The notes beneath the pieces are model-generated. The model did not search any database. It was given only the letters and a program-made list of their open reading frames with translations, and had not been told where the DNA came from. Both the position numbers and the translations under genes were made by a program. From Gammaproteobacteria bacterium (lineage in GTDB: Bacteria; Pseudomonadota; Gammaproteobacteria; Pseudomonadales; UBA5518), in the NCBI GenBank assembly GCA_016718385.1, contig JADKDK010000002.1, forward strand, positions 620,001 to 684,000: a stretch of DNA of 64,000 bases, read 5' to 3'. Shown one piece after another: positions 43,577 to 51,855 of the stretch. Each line of letters begins with the position of its first letter. Within the stretch, counting starts at the first letter, position 1.

Positions 43577-44016
43577 CCTGCGGACTGCACCAACTCTATG
43601 CGCGTACCGTCGGGGTCGGTGCAAAAAACCATTGGCCCGAACGGCGAATCGATTGCCGTCTCGGGATGTACCTGTCCTCCGTATTTCACAACACGCTCGA
43701 CTGCGGCATCGATGTCATCGACGAGCAAGGTCATGTGGGTGAACCCCAACTGGTTCATCGGGCGGCGCTCGGCAGACCCGGTCACGCCGATGCCGGGATA
43801 ACCGATCAGTTCTATGGTGACCGCGCCGCATTTCACATAGTGCACGCGACACCTGACCCCCGGCAGTTCCATCAGACTGTCGTACGGCGAGCCGATGTCA
43901 TCAATGGAACGGTCGAGCACGAAGCCCAGCGCCTCGGTGTAGAAGCGCAGGGAATGCTCGATATCGGATGTACATAGGCCGATATGTGAGATACGTACGT
44001 CAAGCGGCTCGCTCAT
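43573..44016 (-). CDS. VOC family protein (glyoxalase/extradiol-dioxygenase fold)
   Basis: A 147-residue single-module VOC protein with the start HIGLCTSDIEHSLRFYTEAL, whose first His is a metal ligand, LGFTHMTLLVDDIDAAVERV and the final Glu in DPDGTRIELVQ. This is the size of methylmalonyl-CoA epimerase or glyoxalase-like members, too small for a two-module extradiol dioxygenase. The insertion sequence entered at its stop codon, and because the target is CTAG the TAG stop is kept. The next minus-strand gene upstream is 9 bp away, so the two are co-transcribed. Confidence 0.85.
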   Translation of the reverse strand: MSEPLDVRISHIGLCTSDIEHSLRFYTEALGFVLDRSIDDIGSPYDSLMELPGVRCRVHYVKCGAVTIELIGYPGIGVTGSAERRPMNQLGFTHMTLLVDDIDAAVERVVKYGGQVHPETAIDSPFGPMVFCTDPDGTRIELVQSAG

Positions 44017-44025
44017 TCGGTTCTC

Positions 44026-44436
44026 CTATAGCCCCTCCGCCGCGACCAGGGGAAACAGCACCTTGTCGGCCAGTATGGTGCAGAAATACTCGTTCACCTG
44101 CTTTATCTTGCCCTCGCGCAACAAGAACACCATGCAATATTGATTGCAATAGGACTCACCGTTGCAGAGCGTGGCGTTGCCATCGAATTCGACCACCACG
44201 CGCTCGCCTTCGGCTGTCACGCTGTAGATATCCGGGCGCATACCGTCGGGCACCAGTTTGCGGAACGCCGCGATCGTGGCGAGTATGGTGTCGTGTTTGC
44301 GCACGCCCGCGAATTTCCCGAAACCCTTCGCCAGCGTGAATGCATCCGGCGCCAGGCATGGAGCGGCCGCGGCCGCATCGCCATTGCCCATGGCATCGAT
44401 GAATGTGAGCACGACCTGCTTGTTCTGCTCGCTCAT
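44026..44436 (-). CDS. SnoaL-like (NTF2-fold) protein
   Basis: A 136-residue NTF2-fold protein, close in size to limonene-1,2-epoxide hydrolase and SnoaL: VVLTFIDAMGNGDAAAAAPC, LAPDAFTLAKGFGKFAG and VVVEFDGNATLCNGESYCNQ. The ending LREGKIKQVNEYFCTILAD is a typical SnoaL-like tail. GGAGGAGAG precedes ATG 44436. It lies 9 bp upstream of the VOC gene in the same operon and about 60 bp after the truncated SDR. An isomerase, hydrolase or dehydratase function is possible. Confidence 0.83.
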   Translation of the reverse strand: MSEQNKQVVLTFIDAMGNGDAAAAAPCLAPDAFTLAKGFGKFAGVRKHDTILATIAAFRKLVPDGMRPDIYSVTAEGERVVVEFDGNATLCNGESYCNQYCMVFLLREGKIKQVNEYFCTILADKVLFPLVAAEGL

Positions 44437-44496
44437 GGTGATCTCTCCTCCTTGTTGTGTGAATGTACATCGCTTCGGCGGGTCATTTCCGACAAG

Positions 44497-44766
44497 TCAT
44501 GTGATACCCGCATTGTTGAACATCACGTGCAGGCCGCCAAAGCGCTCGACGGCAAAGTCCACCAGTTCCTGTACCTGCGTGGCATCGGCGACATCCGTTC
44601 GCCTGAATGCCGCGGGCGCGCCGAGCATGGCCGCGAGCGCTTCGCCTTGCTCCGCGTTCACGTCCGCGATCACCACCCTGGCGCCCTGCTCCACGAACAG
44701 TTCCACGGTGGCACGGCCGAGGCCGCTCGCACCGCCCGTGATGATGGCAAACTGGCCGGCAAGCAA
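44497..44766 (-). pseudogene. Truncated SDR oxidoreductase, N-terminal 90 residues only
   Basis: The reading begins with LLAGQFAIITGGASGLGRAT and proceeds through VVIADVNAEQGEAL to MFNNAG, then stops at TGA two residues later (44499-44497). A complete SDR needs about 160 more residues, including the YxxxK active site, so the cofactor-binding half alone remains. There is no in-frame ATG with a ribosome site; the frame opens at TTG 44766, and an ATG 16 codons of another frame upstream suggests a further shift. It lies between TauD copy 3 and an NTF2-fold gene and is best read as a deletion remnant. Confidence 0.75.
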
Positions 44767-44836
44767 CTGGCTCGTCGAGTACTCATGGAATTGATGGATG
44801 GATCCTCGCCATTGACCCGCGACGGCGCGGGCCCGA

Positions 44837-45652
44837 TCAGAGCAGGGGCTCCTCGCCTGCCAATATCGTGCGGTGCATCAAGCGGCCGCTGTCGAGCGGA
44901 TACGGCAGCGCGCGATGCATGGTGCCGGTATTGTCCCAGACCAGAAGATCTCCCACCTGCCACTCGTGGCGATAGACAAACCGGGGCTGCGTCGCCCAGT
45001 CACGCAGGCGGGCCAGCAGCGCCCTGCTCTCCTCGACGGACATGCCTTCCACATAATCCGCGGTTGCGCCCAGCAGCAGCGACTTGCGCCCCGATTGGTG
45101 CGTCCACACAAGGGGGCAGGACTTGGAGGGCGCGCGTTGCCACATCTCCAGTTCCGCGTAGCTCATTTCAGGATTCACATAGAACTGCGATCTTGCGGCG
45201 CTATGCACGACCCGCAGCCTTTCGAGGCTCTTCTTTTCATCGTCCGGCAGATCATCGTACGCGGCATAGGTGTTGCAGAATTCCGTCTGCCCACCCGTTT
45301 CCGAGAGCTTTATCGCCCGCAGCAGCGCAGCGAGGTTCGGATACGGCTGGAGCGAGCCATCGAAGTGCCAGAACAGCGACCCCTTCAGGTAATCGGCCCG
45401 CTGATTGACCGCCTTGTCCAGGGATATCTTGTAGATTCCGCCCTCGCCCTCGCTCGCCACGGTATTTCCGAGCGTCTCGGCGATTGCCACCTGTTGCGCA
45501 TCGTCGATGTCGAGACCGCGGAAAAATACGACACCGCGCTGCTCCAGGATATTGCGTATGGTGGCGGCCTCGGAACCGCTCATCAGGGTCTCGACATCCG
45601 TCCTGATCTCGCTGCCCACGCGCGGCGTGAGATCGATAACCTGCAGCGTCAT
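44837..45652 (-). CDS. TauD/TfdA-family Fe(II)/2-oxoglutarate dioxygenase, copy 3
   Basis: A 271-residue dioxygenase with H96 and D98 (WHFDGS) and the His of GTMHR near residue 246, and an Arg in GRLMHRT. It is related to copies 1 and 2 but more distant: its N-terminus is LTPRVGSEIRTDVETLMSGS and it has QRGVVFFRGLDIDDAQQ in place of their block. It follows the 107-residue protein gene by 19 bp, and that gene overlaps the Rieske gene at 45992, so Rieske enzyme, small protein and TauD form one minus-strand operon starting at 47278. Confidence 0.9.
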   Translation of the reverse strand: MTLQVIDLTPRVGSEIRTDVETLMSGSEAATIRNILEQRGVVFFRGLDIDDAQQVAIAETLGNTVASEGEGGIYKISLDKAVNQRADYLKGSLFWHFDGSLQPYPNLAALLRAIKLSETGGQTEFCNTYAAYDDLPDDEKKSLERLRVVHSAARSQFYVNPEMSYAELEMWQRAPSKSCPLVWTHQSGRKSLLLGATADYVEGMSVEESRALLARLRDWATQPRFVYRHEWQVGDLLVWDNTGTMHRALPYPLDSGRLMHRTILAGEEPLL

Positions 45653-45671
45653 GATCGTTCCCCCTGTCCCA

Positions 45672-45995
45672 TCAACTCAAACGCGTCAGGATCGTGCGTG
45701 CCGAATGCTTTACCCGAGGCTGCTTCCACAGCTCGACGGCCAGCGAAACGGTGATCAATGAATAGAGCAGGTTGCGCAGGTTGGCGGCATCCGCCGGCAG
45801 CGGCTGCTGGTAATCGAACTGGTCGAGGTAGGCGACGGCCGACTCGGCGTGGGGAAAAATCTCGTCGTAGAATGCCCGGATCTGCTCCATGGAGCTATTG
45901 ACGCGTTTCACGTAGCGCGCATGCCCGTCTTCAATGGCCCACTCGGCAACCAGGTGTTCGAGTTGCGCAAATTTTCCCGGCAGCAGCGTGCTCAT
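45672..45995 (-). CDS. Uncharacterised 107-residue protein coupled to a Rieske gene
   Basis: A small, helix-rich protein with HLVAEWAIEDGHARYVKRVN, SMEQIRAFYDEIFPHAES and LRNLLYSLITVSLAVELWKQ. It has no Cys-rich cluster motif, transmembrane segment or signal peptide and no family that can be recognised. Its ATG overlaps the stop of the Rieske gene (ATGA, 45995-45992), and the TauD gene follows 19 bp later. The tight coupling suggests a subunit or assembly helper of the Rieske enzyme or the TauD enzyme. That is inference only. Confidence 0.7.
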   Translation of the reverse strand: MSTLLPGKFAQLEHLVAEWAIEDGHARYVKRVNSSMEQIRAFYDEIFPHAESAVAYLDQFDYQQPLPADAANLRNLLYSLITVSLAVELWKQPRVKHSARTILTRLS

Positions 45996-47278
45996 TTGCC
46001 GCCCCCCTTTTTCTCCTCACCTGCATTGACCTGGTCGACGACGACCTTGTGCAGATGGCGCACCAGCAATTCCTCGTCGTTGAAATGAAACTCCCTGATC
46101 GCGCCGCTGTTCAGCATGGCCTGCATGCCTTCAAGGGGACTCGAGTCCTCGAGAATGATGTCATTGAGGAATGTCACGGTCAGTTCCTGTCCCAGACGCT
46201 CCTTGTGCGTCGTCGGTGGCCGATAGAACATTTCCACCTCGATGATGTGCGAATGCGGCCCCGTCGGCCAATGGACATGGGTGGTGAAACCCGACGCACC
46301 GAAGATCAGCACGAAATTCGGGAAGAACTGGAACGAGTCGAAGCCGTAGCTCTCCGAGCGGGTGGGATTCAGCCCGCGCGGCAATGAACCGACGTCGATC
46401 TTCTTGTTCCACGGGCCTGACGCGCTTGCCTCGAACACGCATTCGATCGGTTTCGAATACGGGGTCTTTCGCGAGGGCTCTCCGGCGAAGGAGAACATCC
46501 GGTGCAGGCCCTCGAGACGGTAAGCCAACGCATCGGTGAACGGATTCGGAGCTTCCAGCGCAGCCTTGGCCGCCGCAGTCAGGTTGCCGAAGGAAGCAGC
46601 GTGCAGATAGGGCCCGTGATAGCTCTCCGCGAACCCGTCCATGAATATCTTCCAGTTGCACTGGATCTCGGCCTTGAACCGGTAGACCTGGTGAGGACCT
46701 GCAAACGGATAGCCTTCGATCTCGTGCGCCAGTTCACCCAGGAAGTCGCGTACCGTCTCGGTATTGTCCGGGTTCAGGTTGATGAAGATGAAGCCTTCCC
46801 AGACGTCGCACTGCACGGGGGGCACGCGACACTTGTCGGCGTCGAAATCCAGCAGCAAATCCTTGCGTGTAGGTGCGATCAGGGAACCGTCGAGCTCGAA
46901 GCTCCAGCCGTGAAACCTGCAGTAGAGTGCGGGGGCCTGGCCCTCGACCTCCTCGAACGGGTCGTCGCGCCAGACCAGCTTGTTGCCCCGGTGCGGGCAG
47001 ATATTGTGGAAGGCGCGGATCACGTCGTCCTTGCCCCGCACCACGATGATCGAGGTACTGGCGAAACCCAGCTCGCGGGTGAAATAGCTGCCTTTCCTGG
47101 GCAGCCGCTCGACGCGCCCGACGTACAGCCAGTTCTTCCGGAATACGTGCTCGCGCTCCTTCTCGTAGAACTCCCTGGAAACGCAGTCGTCCAGCGAAAC
47201 CGGGCCCCGGCCCAGCTCAGGATAGGCGTCGCTCCAGTGCCCACTCCGGGGCTTGGTGACGATGGGGTCCCTTTCCAT
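45992..47278 (-). CDS. Aromatic-ring-hydroxylating oxygenase alpha subunit (Rieske), copy C
   Basis: A 428-residue Rieske oxygenase. The cluster motifs are CPHRGNKL and CRFHGWSF, and the catalytic block is NWKIFMDGFAESYHGPYLH, with the second His five residues after the first as usual. A segment LHRMFSFAGEPSRKTPYSKP and a 50-residue stretch ending in NAGEEKKGGGK distinguish it from the other alpha subunits. It resembles the broad phenylpropionate/vanillate-like alpha-only group. Its promoter gap (47279-47447) includes TCAAC and GTTGA half-sites. It is the first gene of the operon with the 107-residue protein and TauD copy 3. Confidence 0.9.
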   Translation of the reverse strand: MERDPIVTKPRSGHWSDAYPELGRGPVSLDDCVSREFYEKEREHVFRKNWLYVGRVERLPRKGSYFTRELGFASTSIIVVRGKDDVIRAFHNICPHRGNKLVWRDDPFEEVEGQAPALYCRFHGWSFELDGSLIAPTRKDLLLDFDADKCRVPPVQCDVWEGFIFINLNPDNTETVRDFLGELAHEIEGYPFAGPHQVYRFKAEIQCNWKIFMDGFAESYHGPYLHAASFGNLTAAAKAALEAPNPFTDALAYRLEGLHRMFSFAGEPSRKTPYSKPIECVFEASASGPWNKKIDVGSLPRGLNPTRSESYGFDSFQFFPNFVLIFGASGFTTHVHWPTGPHSHIIEVEMFYRPPTTHKERLGQELTVTFLNDIILEDSSPLEGMQAMLNSGAIREFHFNDEELLVRHLHKVVVDQVNAGEEKKGGGK

Positions 47279-47447
47279 AGTGCTTTCCTCGTTATATTCG
47301 CCGCCGTACCGACTGCCGGGGCTGCGGTCACGGTTCCGACCCGATCATGCGTGCGTCAACGTATCACTTGTGCAGTCTTGCAATGTTGACTCGGCATCGG
47401 GTTCTGCACGTTATCAAGAACCGTATGCACGGCAATCGAAGACCCGC

Positions 47448-47909
47448 TCAGAGCACACCCTCGTAGTTCTTCAGCACCTCGCTGCCGGGCAACTCCATCT
47501 GCAGGTAGATATCGATGTGCCGGATCTTGCCGGCGCTGTTGAATTCATAGACCGACACCGAATTTACGACGCTGCTGAAATCTCCCATCCTGCTGCGCTC
47601 CTCCAGTTCGAGGAACACGACATTCTCCGCCTCGGTGACGCGCCTGAACGAGCACTCCCAGTCGGATGACACCGCCCAATTGGTGAGGAAACCCACATAG
47701 TCCTGCCAGTTCATGACTTCCTTGAAGTTGCCCACGCGCTCGAACTCCTCGATCGCAATGAGCTCGGCCAACGGGGCCCAGCTCGCGACGGAAAAGCCGG
47801 GTTGCCCGGCGCTGTCCACCATGCGCTTCATGATCCGGCTGTACTCCAGCACCTCGCGCGAAAGGCCCGTGTAATTTCCAATGACATCGTTCACGTCCTG
47901 CAAGACCAT
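47448..47909 (-). CDS. SnoaL-like (NTF2-fold) protein downstream of a Rieske alpha gene
   Basis: A 153-residue NTF2-fold protein with PLAELIAIEEFERVGNFKEV, then WQDYVGFLTNWAV and a final sheet YEFNSAGKIRHIDIYLQM. ATG 47909 has GAGGA 8 bases upstream, which decides against a much longer open frame that overlaps the next gene. It lies 115 bp after the stop of the Rieske gene at 48025 on the same strand. This is the third case in the window of a Rieske alpha gene followed directly by a small NTF2-fold gene. Confidence 0.82.
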   Translation of the reverse strand: MVLQDVNDVIGNYTGLSREVLEYSRIMKRMVDSAGQPGFSVASWAPLAELIAIEEFERVGNFKEVMNWQDYVGFLTNWAVSSDWECSFRRVTEAENVVFLELEERSRMGDFSSVVNSVSVYEFNSAGKIRHIDIYLQMELPGSEVLKNYEGVL

Positions 47910-48024
47910 GAATCTATCCTCGACTGATTGTATTTTTGTTGATGAGCAGGAACGCAGCACGACATCGTCGAAGGCGATGCTTCGACGATGCCGGGCGTCA
48001 GACCGGAGCTGTAGCGCTACGCAC

Positions 48025-49395
48025 TCAGGATTTCGCGCCCCCTTCCAGATACCTGTCCACCACCATATGGAAACGGGCAACGTTGACTTCCTCCTGCGCC
48101 AGGTGCAGGTACTCGAGCGTGTGATTGCGCAGGCCCAGCTGCTGGCGCGGCATCTGCTCGTAATCCTGCTGCAGCGCCTCGAAGTACTGGTAGCTGCCCG
48201 GCACTTCGACATCGATCAACTGTGCGCGGTACTGCTCGCGCACTTCCGGGGGCAGCCACATATAGCTGGCCACGTGCCAGATGCAGTGATTGGGGTCGCC
48301 GTCGGGATGTGGCACGGACATGATGACGTGGGCCTCCCCCGCGCGGATCGTCATCATGAAATTCGGAAACAGGAACCAGCCCTGGTTGTCGCTCATCTGC
48401 TCGTCACTGAGGCCGCTCACGTCCAGCCCCTTGAGGGTGAGGGTCTCGCGCGTGGCCTGTTGCAGCAGCGTGCGCCCCGATACGCCCGCCGGGAAGTTCA
48501 GCGCACCATTCGCGTCACGGAAGGCATCGACCAGTTTCCCGAAAATGGGCAGGACTTCCGCCACGCCGGGAAAGGTTGCCGGCAACGCCATGATGCCCTT
48601 GACCTCGTCTTCCGGACCAAACCCTTTTTCCATCTTCACTTCGAAGGGGGCGCAGGCCAGGGCGTGATCTCCGAACCAGGCGTTCCGGTTCTTGACCACA
48701 TCGGGAACGATCACGGCGAGGAGTTGCGGATGCACGCCGACGATGTGGTACGCCTCGGAAAACGCGTCCATGACCACTTTCCAGTTGCACTCCAGTGGCT
48801 CGCGTACATCCATCACCGGAGTCATCTCGTCGATCTTGTAGGGCGCCAGCAGTTCTATCACCTCCTTGCCCAGGAATTCCGCCAGCGGCTTCGCCGCGGG
48901 ATCCGGGTTGAGGAAGATGAAACCGGCAAACGTGTCGACGGGCACCTCGAGAAGTCCGAGCTCGCTCTTGTCGATCGGACCGACCAGGTCCGGCCTGGCG
49001 ACACCCACCAGGCGTCCATCGAGACCATAGGACCAGAGGTGGTAGGGGCAGGTGAAACGGCCGTTGGAGTGCCCCTTCTTGTCACGGCACAGCACGTTGC
49101 CGCGATGCCTGCAGGCGTTGACGAAGCCGCGGATCCTGCCGTCATTGCCGCGCACGACCACGTAGGACTGGTCGTAGATGCGATATTCCTTCCAGTCGCC
49201 GTTTGCAGGCAGTTCATCCACGCGGCCGGCGACCTGCCAGACCCTGGACCAGATCAATTCACGCTCGCGCCCGGCGTATTCGCGTGAGGTATAGCGATCC
49301 GTCGAGATGCGCATATTGATCTTGCTGAAGTCGAGTTCCTCCCAGGCCATCGTGTGCTCGACCCACTGTCCCGGCTTCACTGCTTGCGTAGTCAT
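48025..49395 (-). CDS. Aromatic-ring-hydroxylating oxygenase alpha subunit (Rieske), copy D
   Basis: A 456-residue Rieske oxygenase with CRHRGNVL (Arg in place of the usual Pro) and CPYHLWSYGL (Leu in place of Gly after His), and the catalytic block NWKVVMDAFSEAYHIVGVHP. The start at ATG 49395 follows GAGGA by 7 bases. It differs clearly from the other six alpha subunits and has a 40-residue segment (ALACAPFEVKMEKGFGPEDE) after the catalytic motif. It is the first minus-strand gene after the LysR gene, with which it shares a 212-bp divergent promoter region. The NTF2-fold gene at 47448 follows. Confidence 0.9.
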   Translation of the reverse strand: MTTQAVKPGQWVEHTMAWEELDFSKINMRISTDRYTSREYAGRERELIWSRVWQVAGRVDELPANGDWKEYRIYDQSYVVVRGNDGRIRGFVNACRHRGNVLCRDKKGHSNGRFTCPYHLWSYGLDGRLVGVARPDLVGPIDKSELGLLEVPVDTFAGFIFLNPDPAAKPLAEFLGKEVIELLAPYKIDEMTPVMDVREPLECNWKVVMDAFSEAYHIVGVHPQLLAVIVPDVVKNRNAWFGDHALACAPFEVKMEKGFGPEDEVKGIMALPATFPGVAEVLPIFGKLVDAFRDANGALNFPAGVSGRTLLQQATRETLTLKGLDVSGLSDEQMSDNQGWFLFPNFMMTIRAGEAHVIMSVPHPDGDPNHCIWHVASYMWLPPEVREQYRAQLIDVEVPGSYQYFEALQQDYEQMPRQQLGLRNHTLEYLHLAQEEVNVARFHMVVDRYLEGGAKS

Positions 49396-49607
49396 GGCAT
49401 CAATCCTCGCTTTTTGTGATGCGTCTTTCCGGTAAGCCCCTGCGGTTGTCACCGCCAGTGCTCGAGGCGCGCATCGTTGCGCAGCCGCTTTGGGCGATTT
49501 TCAGGGGTTCAATAACAACCACGACGGACCTCAGTTTATTAATGTTGATATGAAGGATAAATAGTGCTTTTATCATTCCATTAATGACCAAAGTGAAATA
49601 GTTTGCC

Positions 49608-50564
49608 ATGGATCGTTTGCAGACCATGAAGACCTTTGTGCGCGTGGTGGACGAGGGCGGCTTTGCCGCCGCCGCACGGGCGCTGGAGGTCGACCAGGCC
49701 CTGGTGACACGACAGGTGGCGAATCTGGAGCGTCACCTGGGCGTCAAGTTGCTGGAGCGCACCACCCGCTCCATGCGCCTCACCGAGGCCGGCGAAACCT
49801 TCCTGGCCCGCTGTCGCGACATCCTGTCCGACGTGGCCGAGGCCGAGGCCATGGTCAGTCGCTCCCACCAGGACATGGTGGGACGAGTGCGACTGGCCCT
49901 GCCGACCGTGTTCGGCATGGAGGTGACGGCGCAACAATTGACCCGGTTGCACGAGGAGTTCCCGGACATCACCGTGGAGATGGCCATGCTCGATCGCGCG
50001 GTGGATCCGGTGGCCGAGGGCTTCGACGTGGTCACCATGGATGCAGCTTTCGGGTTATCTGCCACGGCAGTGGCGCGGCCGCACCTGGAGGTACCGTTGC
50101 TGTTGTGTGCCGCGCCGCGCTATCTGCAACGCCATCCCCTGCCGACTACCCCGCAGCAGTTGTCAGCTCATCGTTGCGTTGCGCAATGGACCCCGGGTGA
50201 GGCCGATCATGCGCACGAGCGGTGGACGCTGGAGCAGGACGACGGCACCCGGGAGAGCGTGGATGTGCGGGTGGCACTGCGCACCAACACCTATGCGTTG
50301 AGCCTGGAAGCCGTGCGCTGCGGCCTCGGGGTGGGACGGCTGACGCTGCCGCTGGTCTCCGATGACCTGGCAACGGGGCGGCTGGTGCCGGTCTTGCCCG
50401 GCTGGCGTGCGGGGCGATTGTCATTCAATCTGGTGTACCCCGGGCGGCGCATGATGCCCCGGCGCGTGCGTCACGTCATCGATGCCATCATGGCGCAGAT
50501 CGACGAAGCGGAGGCTGCCTCGGGCGACCCCGCCAGGGGGCCGAATAGCCACCCGGGTGGTTGA
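49608..50564 (+). CDS. LysR-family transcriptional regulator
   Basis: A 318-residue LysR protein with the winged helix-turn-helix MDRLQTMKTFVRVVDEGGFA to about residue 65 (ALVTRQVANLERHLGVKLL) and a co-inducer domain with EGFDVVTMDAAFGLSATAVA and VRCGLGVGRLTLPLVSDDL. It is divergent from the Rieske copy D gene and convergent with the MFS gene (34 bp). The 212-bp gap at 49396-49607 is AT-rich near 49540-49590 and includes GTTGA, but no clear T-N11-A pair could be fixed. It could control either the oxygenase operon or the CoA operon that ends beside it. Confidence 0.92.
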   Translation: MDRLQTMKTFVRVVDEGGFAAAARALEVDQALVTRQVANLERHLGVKLLERTTRSMRLTEAGETFLARCRDILSDVAEAEAMVSRSHQDMVGRVRLALPTVFGMEVTAQQLTRLHEEFPDITVEMAMLDRAVDPVAEGFDVVTMDAAFGLSATAVARPHLEVPLLLCAAPRYLQRHPLPTTPQQLSAHRCVAQWTPGEADHAHERWTLEQDDGTRESVDVRVALRTNTYALSLEAVRCGLGVGRLTLPLVSDDLATGRLVPVLPGWRAGRLSFNLVYPGRRMMPRRVRHVIDAIMAQIDEAEAASGDPARGPNSHPGG

Positions 50565-50598
50565 CAGGTGCTCAGCGCCCGCGCCGCGTTCGACACGA

Positions 50599-51849
50599 TC
50601 AAGGCGATCGTGCAGCCGTCTCCGCGGTTTCGGGCGCCAGGCCAAGGCTGAAGAGCGCCGTTGCGCTCACCCCCATCAGGACGATGGCAAGCATCAGGAA
50701 TGGCGCATAGCTGTCGAAGCGATCGAACACGGTGCCGGCGGCGAGTGGGCCGAATGCCGTGCCGAGCGAGAGCGCCATCACCAGCGCGCCATACAGCGCA
50801 CCGAAACTCCTGAGCCCGAAATGTTTCGCGGCGAGAAAAGCGATGACGTCGACCTCCGATCCGACCGTCAGACCCAGCGCCGCGGCCGCGACCGCCTGGC
50901 TGAGGGGGTTGGCGCCGTCGAACAACAGCAGCAGGGCCGAGACGATCGGCAGCATGAAGGCGAGCGCGCCGACGATGTGTCCGGGAAACCGGTCCAGCAG
51001 AAAGCCGGTGCCGAGTCGGCCGAAAATGGAAAATACGCCGACGAGCGCGGCGACTCCTGCCGCCGCGAGCGGCGTCGCACCGCTGTCCGTCAGGATCGGC
51101 ACGAAGTGAACAACCGCGCCAATGGCGGTGAACGAGAACAGGCCGCTGGCCAGCAGCAGCTTGTAGAGCGTCGGTGAACGCAACCCTTGCGACAGCGTGA
51201 CGCCCTTCAGCACTTTCACCGGGCTTGTTGTCGTCGCGTGTTGACTGGCTCCGCCGTCGTGAGCACCGCGAAAGCACAGCAACAGGAACGGGAAGACCAG
51301 CGCCGCCCAGATTCCCCCCATGGCCACGAAAGCCGTGCGCCAGCCGTAGCCGCCGATCAGCCACGCTGCAAGAACGGGGGCAACCGCTGCACTGAGCGCG
51401 GCACCGGAGAGCGTGATCGCGAACGCCAGCCCCCGCGACGCCTCGAAACGGCTGGCGACCGCGCTGGTCCAGACCGTCGCCTGCACCCAGAGCGTACCGA
51501 GGGCAACAATCACCCACAGTGCCACCCAGTTCGCTGTCGTTCCTGTCATCGTACCGAGCAGCGCAAACGCCCCCGACATCAACAGCACGCCGATCAGGCC
51601 GACGCGGCGCGGCCCGATCCGGTCCACCAGTATGCCGACGGGGACGCAGAAGATCGCGCTGATGAAAGAGGCAATCGTAAGTCCGAACGAGATCTGTCCG
51701 CGCGACCAGCCGAATGCCTGCTGCAGCGGCTCGATGAAGGGGCCCATCGAATAGACGTGGATGACGGAAGTGGAATAGCCGAGCGCCGCAGCGAACGGCA
51801 GCAACCAGAAGCTTCGCCATTCCGCTGCGGCGCCTTTGGACATGACCAT
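50599..51849 (-). CDS. MFS transporter, monocarboxylate/oxalate-formate type
   Basis: A 416-residue membrane protein with about 12 hydrophobic segments. The N-terminus has GYSTSVIHVYSMGPFIEPLQ, followed by GWSRGQISFGLTIASF and DRIGPRRVGLIG, the loop 2-3 signature. These match the MCT and oxalate:formate antiporter branch of the major facilitator superfamily. It starts 6 bp after the enoyl-CoA hydratase stop and is the last gene of the acyl-CoA operon that begins at 57274. Import of a small mono- or dicarboxylate consumed by that operon is the simplest reading. Confidence 0.9.
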   Translation of the reverse strand: MVMSKGAAAEWRSFWLLPFAAALGYSTSVIHVYSMGPFIEPLQQAFGWSRGQISFGLTIASFISAIFCVPVGILVDRIGPRRVGLIGVLLMSGAFALLGTMTGTTANWVALWVIVALGTLWVQATVWTSAVASRFEASRGLAFAITLSGAALSAAVAPVLAAWLIGGYGWRTAFVAMGGIWAALVFPFLLLCFRGAHDGGASQHATTTSPVKVLKGVTLSQGLRSPTLYKLLLASGLFSFTAIGAVVHFVPILTDSGATPLAAAGVAALVGVFSIFGRLGTGFLLDRFPGHIVGALAFMLPIVSALLLLFDGANPLSQAVAAAALGLTVGSEVDVIAFLAAKHFGLRSFGALYGALVMALSLGTAFGPLAAGTVFDRFDSYAPFLMLAIVLMGVSATALFSLGLAPETAETAARSP

Positions 51850-51855
51850 TGGCTT

